NCBI RefSeq assembly: GCF_011752975.1
Contig: NZ_VWWP01000007.1
Location: forward strand, 1 to 64,000
DNA: 64,000 nucleotides
Origin: Chryseobacterium sp. Tr-659
Lineage (GTDB): Bacteria; Bacteroidota; Bacteroidia; Flavobacteriales; Weeksellaceae
Reading direction: 5' to 3'
Under the pieces are notes generated by a model. It was not told the DNA's origin. It saw only the letters and a list, made by a program, of their open reading frames with translations, and made no database searches. The position numbers were made by a program, and so were the translations under genes. Positions 62,577 to 64,000 of the stretch are shown piece by piece (the first letter of the stretch is position 1; each line of letters begins with the position of its first letter).

Positions 62577-63968
62577 ATGCGGCATTCATCTTATATTTTA
62601 GCTTTAGGATCTTTGATTTTTATGTTGAACCCATTTTGTTCACCTTTACAAGCCCAAAATCAAACAAATGCAGCCAGCATAAATCCGGAAAAGAAAAAGC
62701 AGGAAATAGACAGCATTATAAAAGCCTATGCATCTGTTAATAAATTCAATGGAACTGCTTTGATTCATTATCAAAACAAAATTATTTTCGAAAGATCATA
62801 CGGCTGGCAGGATGCAGAAAAAAAAATTCCTAATCAGAACAAAAGTATTTATCAGATCGCTTCTTTAACCAAATCTTTTACTGCTCTAGTGATTGTAAAG
62901 CTGGACGAAGAAGGAAAACTATCCGTGAAAGATCCTATCTCGAAGTTTATTCCGGATTATCCAAGGGGAAATGAAATTACGATTGAGCATCTCCTTACCC
63001 ACTCCTCGGGAATTTATGAAGCATTACGAAATAAAGAATATGTCCGTTTGCTTCATACAGGAGAAATCATTAACAAAGATAAAGAGCTTTCTTTTTTTAA
63101 AAACGAGCCTTTGGATTTCAAACCCGGAACCCAATTCTCATATACCAATTCCGGATATATTTTATTAGGAGTAATCATTGAAAAGGTAACAGGACTCTCT
63201 TATGAAAATGCTGTAAGAAAATTCATTCTAAATCCTCTCAAGATGACACATACAGGCTTTGATTATTTAGATTTGAAAAGTCCGTATAAAACGGTTCCTT
63301 ATTCTTATATATCAAAGACAAGACAAGATAAAACGGAAATATGGAATTCTACATTAACCGGTCCTGCAGGGCAGATATACAGTACTGTTGAAGATTTATA
63401 CAATTATTATAAAGGATTGAGAGATTATAAAATTGTTTCCAAAGAAGCATTTAAAAAAGCGACAACGCCTTATTTAAGCGGCTATGGATATGGTTGGTTT
63501 ATTGATGATCTTTACGGGAAAAAACTCATTAACCACGGCGGAAATATCGAAGGCTCTACCAGTTATTTTGCCATGCTTCCAAAGGATGATATCAGTATCA
63601 TACTTCTTAACAACATCACAAGTAAAAAGCTGGAGAAAGCAGGAAATACTATTTTAGCAGCCCTCTTAGGGGAGCCTTACACGCTTCCGCAACCTAAGAA
63701 AGAAATAATTCTGAGTGCTGATTCGCTCAAAAAATATGCAGGTAATTATCAACTTTCTGATGATGATATTATCCATATTCTGTATGAAAACGGTCAGCTT
63801 TTTATTCAGAACAATAATGAACCTAAAGTAAGAATGCTGGCTGAAAAAGAGGATGCATTTTTTCTGCTGGATGATGATACCGAAATTTCTTTCACTTTCA
63901 AAAAAGGAGAAAAAGATATTATTATGATCAAAAAAGGACTTTCATCAAAAACAGCCGAAAAGCTTTAA
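62577..63968 (+). CDS. Class C beta-lactamase-like serine hydrolase, exported
   Basis: 463 residues from ATG 62577. An upstream ATG at 62529 would add 16 residues before the signal peptide and lies ahead of the predicted transcription start. The signal peptide is about 1-27 (MRHSSYILALGSLIFMLNPF to LQAQ). Active-site motifs: Ser96-L-T-Lys99 (SxxK), Tyr189-T-Asn191 (YxN) and His320-Gly-Gly. A C-terminal domain of about 80 residues (DSLKKYAGNYQL) resembles the DUF3471-type tail on many such hydrolases. Likely a periplasmic or surface esterase, DD-peptidase or beta-lactamase-type enzyme. The HGG in place of KTG is usual for the esterase/peptidase branch, so antibiotic hydrolysis is not implied. 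Confidence 0.93.
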   Translation: MRHSSYILALGSLIFMLNPFCSPLQAQNQTNAASINPEKKKQEIDSIIKAYASVNKFNGTALIHYQNKIIFERSYGWQDAEKKIPNQNKSIYQIASLTKSFTALVIVKLDEEGKLSVKDPISKFIPDYPRGNEITIEHLLTHSSGIYEALRNKEYVRLLHTGEIINKDKELSFFKNEPLDFKPGTQFSYTNSGYILLGVIIEKVTGLSYENAVRKFILNPLKMTHTGFDYLDLKSPYKTVPYSYISKTRQDKTEIWNSTLTGPAGQIYSTVEDLYNYYKGLRDYKIVSKEAFKKATTPYLSGYGYGWFIDDLYGKKLINHGGNIEGSTSYFAMLPKDDISIILLNNITSKKLEKAGNTILAALLGEPYTLPQPKKEIILSADSLKKYAGNYQLSDDDIIHILYENGQLFIQNNNEPKVRMLAEKEDAFFLLDDDTEISFTFKKGEKDIIMIKKGLSSKTAEKL

Positions 63969-64000
63969 ATATCGGTTTCATACTCAATTAGTTGATCATC

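Noticed and set aside
62577..63968. Antibiotic-resistance beta-lactamase
   Set aside because: SxxK and YxN are present, but HGG replaces KTG and a C-terminal extra domain is present; this fits the general serine hydrolase branch.

Overview
The window looks like a chromosomal segment from a Flavobacteriia bacterium, most likely Chryseobacterium or a close Weeksellaceae relative. Supporting signs are low GC, A-rich start contexts, TAnnTTTG-type -7 promoter boxes, secreted proteins ending in a type IX secretion (T9SS, Por) C-terminal tail, a DnaE with a fused N-terminal exonuclease, a fused E1 alpha/beta 2-oxoacid dehydrogenase and many 'AQ'-ending signal peptides. The genus is inferred from protein character, not from a database search. 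No rRNA, tRNA, CRISPR array, transposase or integrase was seen.

Layout. 1-830: non-coding, with a 240-bp direct repeat and several copies of a 21-bp inverted motif. 0.8-9.5 kb: housekeeping and lipid genes (DUF4349-like lipoprotein, acyl-CoA dehydrogenase, long-chain acyl-CoA ligase plus a small lipoprotein, a coiled-coil 'zinc ribbon' protein that has lost its cysteines, a Nif3-like protein, a voltage-gated K+ channel with a C-terminal zinc ribbon). 9.5-15.6 kb: two large T9SS cargo proteins. 15.9-20.6 kb: dnaE. 21.2-28.6 kb: a T9SS subtilase, the fused E1 enzyme and a T9SS ELWxxDGT-repeat protein. 28.7-31.7 kb: bestrophin-like channel, and an Lrp regulator divergent from a PLP-dependent trans-sulfuration-type enzyme.

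31.8-43.0 kb is the accessory core: a minus-strand Rhs polymorphic-toxin locus. It holds a degraded exported gene, an Rhs N-terminal partner (915 aa), a 1174-aa Rhs protein whose variable tip carries an HEINH zinc-peptidase motif, and a candidate immunity gene. Downstream lie two orphan cassettes. Each has a broken copy of the Rhs core end, an unrelated C-terminal tip and one or two small AT-rich candidate immunity genes. The core copies are long direct repeats that could let the full-length gene exchange its tip. This is the most interesting system in the window.

43.0-64.0 kb returns to mostly core genes: glycosyltransferase, exported protein, SDR oxidoreductase with an AraC regulator, THUMP rRNA methyltransferase, a methyltransferase/ZIP transporter pair, a FadL-like porin, a Gly/Trp-rich lipoprotein divergent from proS, a DUF937-OmpA protein, mntH with a palindromic operator over its promoter, and grpE-dnaJ (DnaJ keeps only one of its two zinc centres). 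These are followed by a probable modification-dependent (EVE-like + HNH) endonuclease, a DUF808 protein and a class C beta-lactamase-like hydrolase.

Most transcription units end in clear hairpin terminators, several of them shared by convergent genes. Domain calls rest on motifs read by eye. Family names without a diagnostic motif are flagged as less certain.
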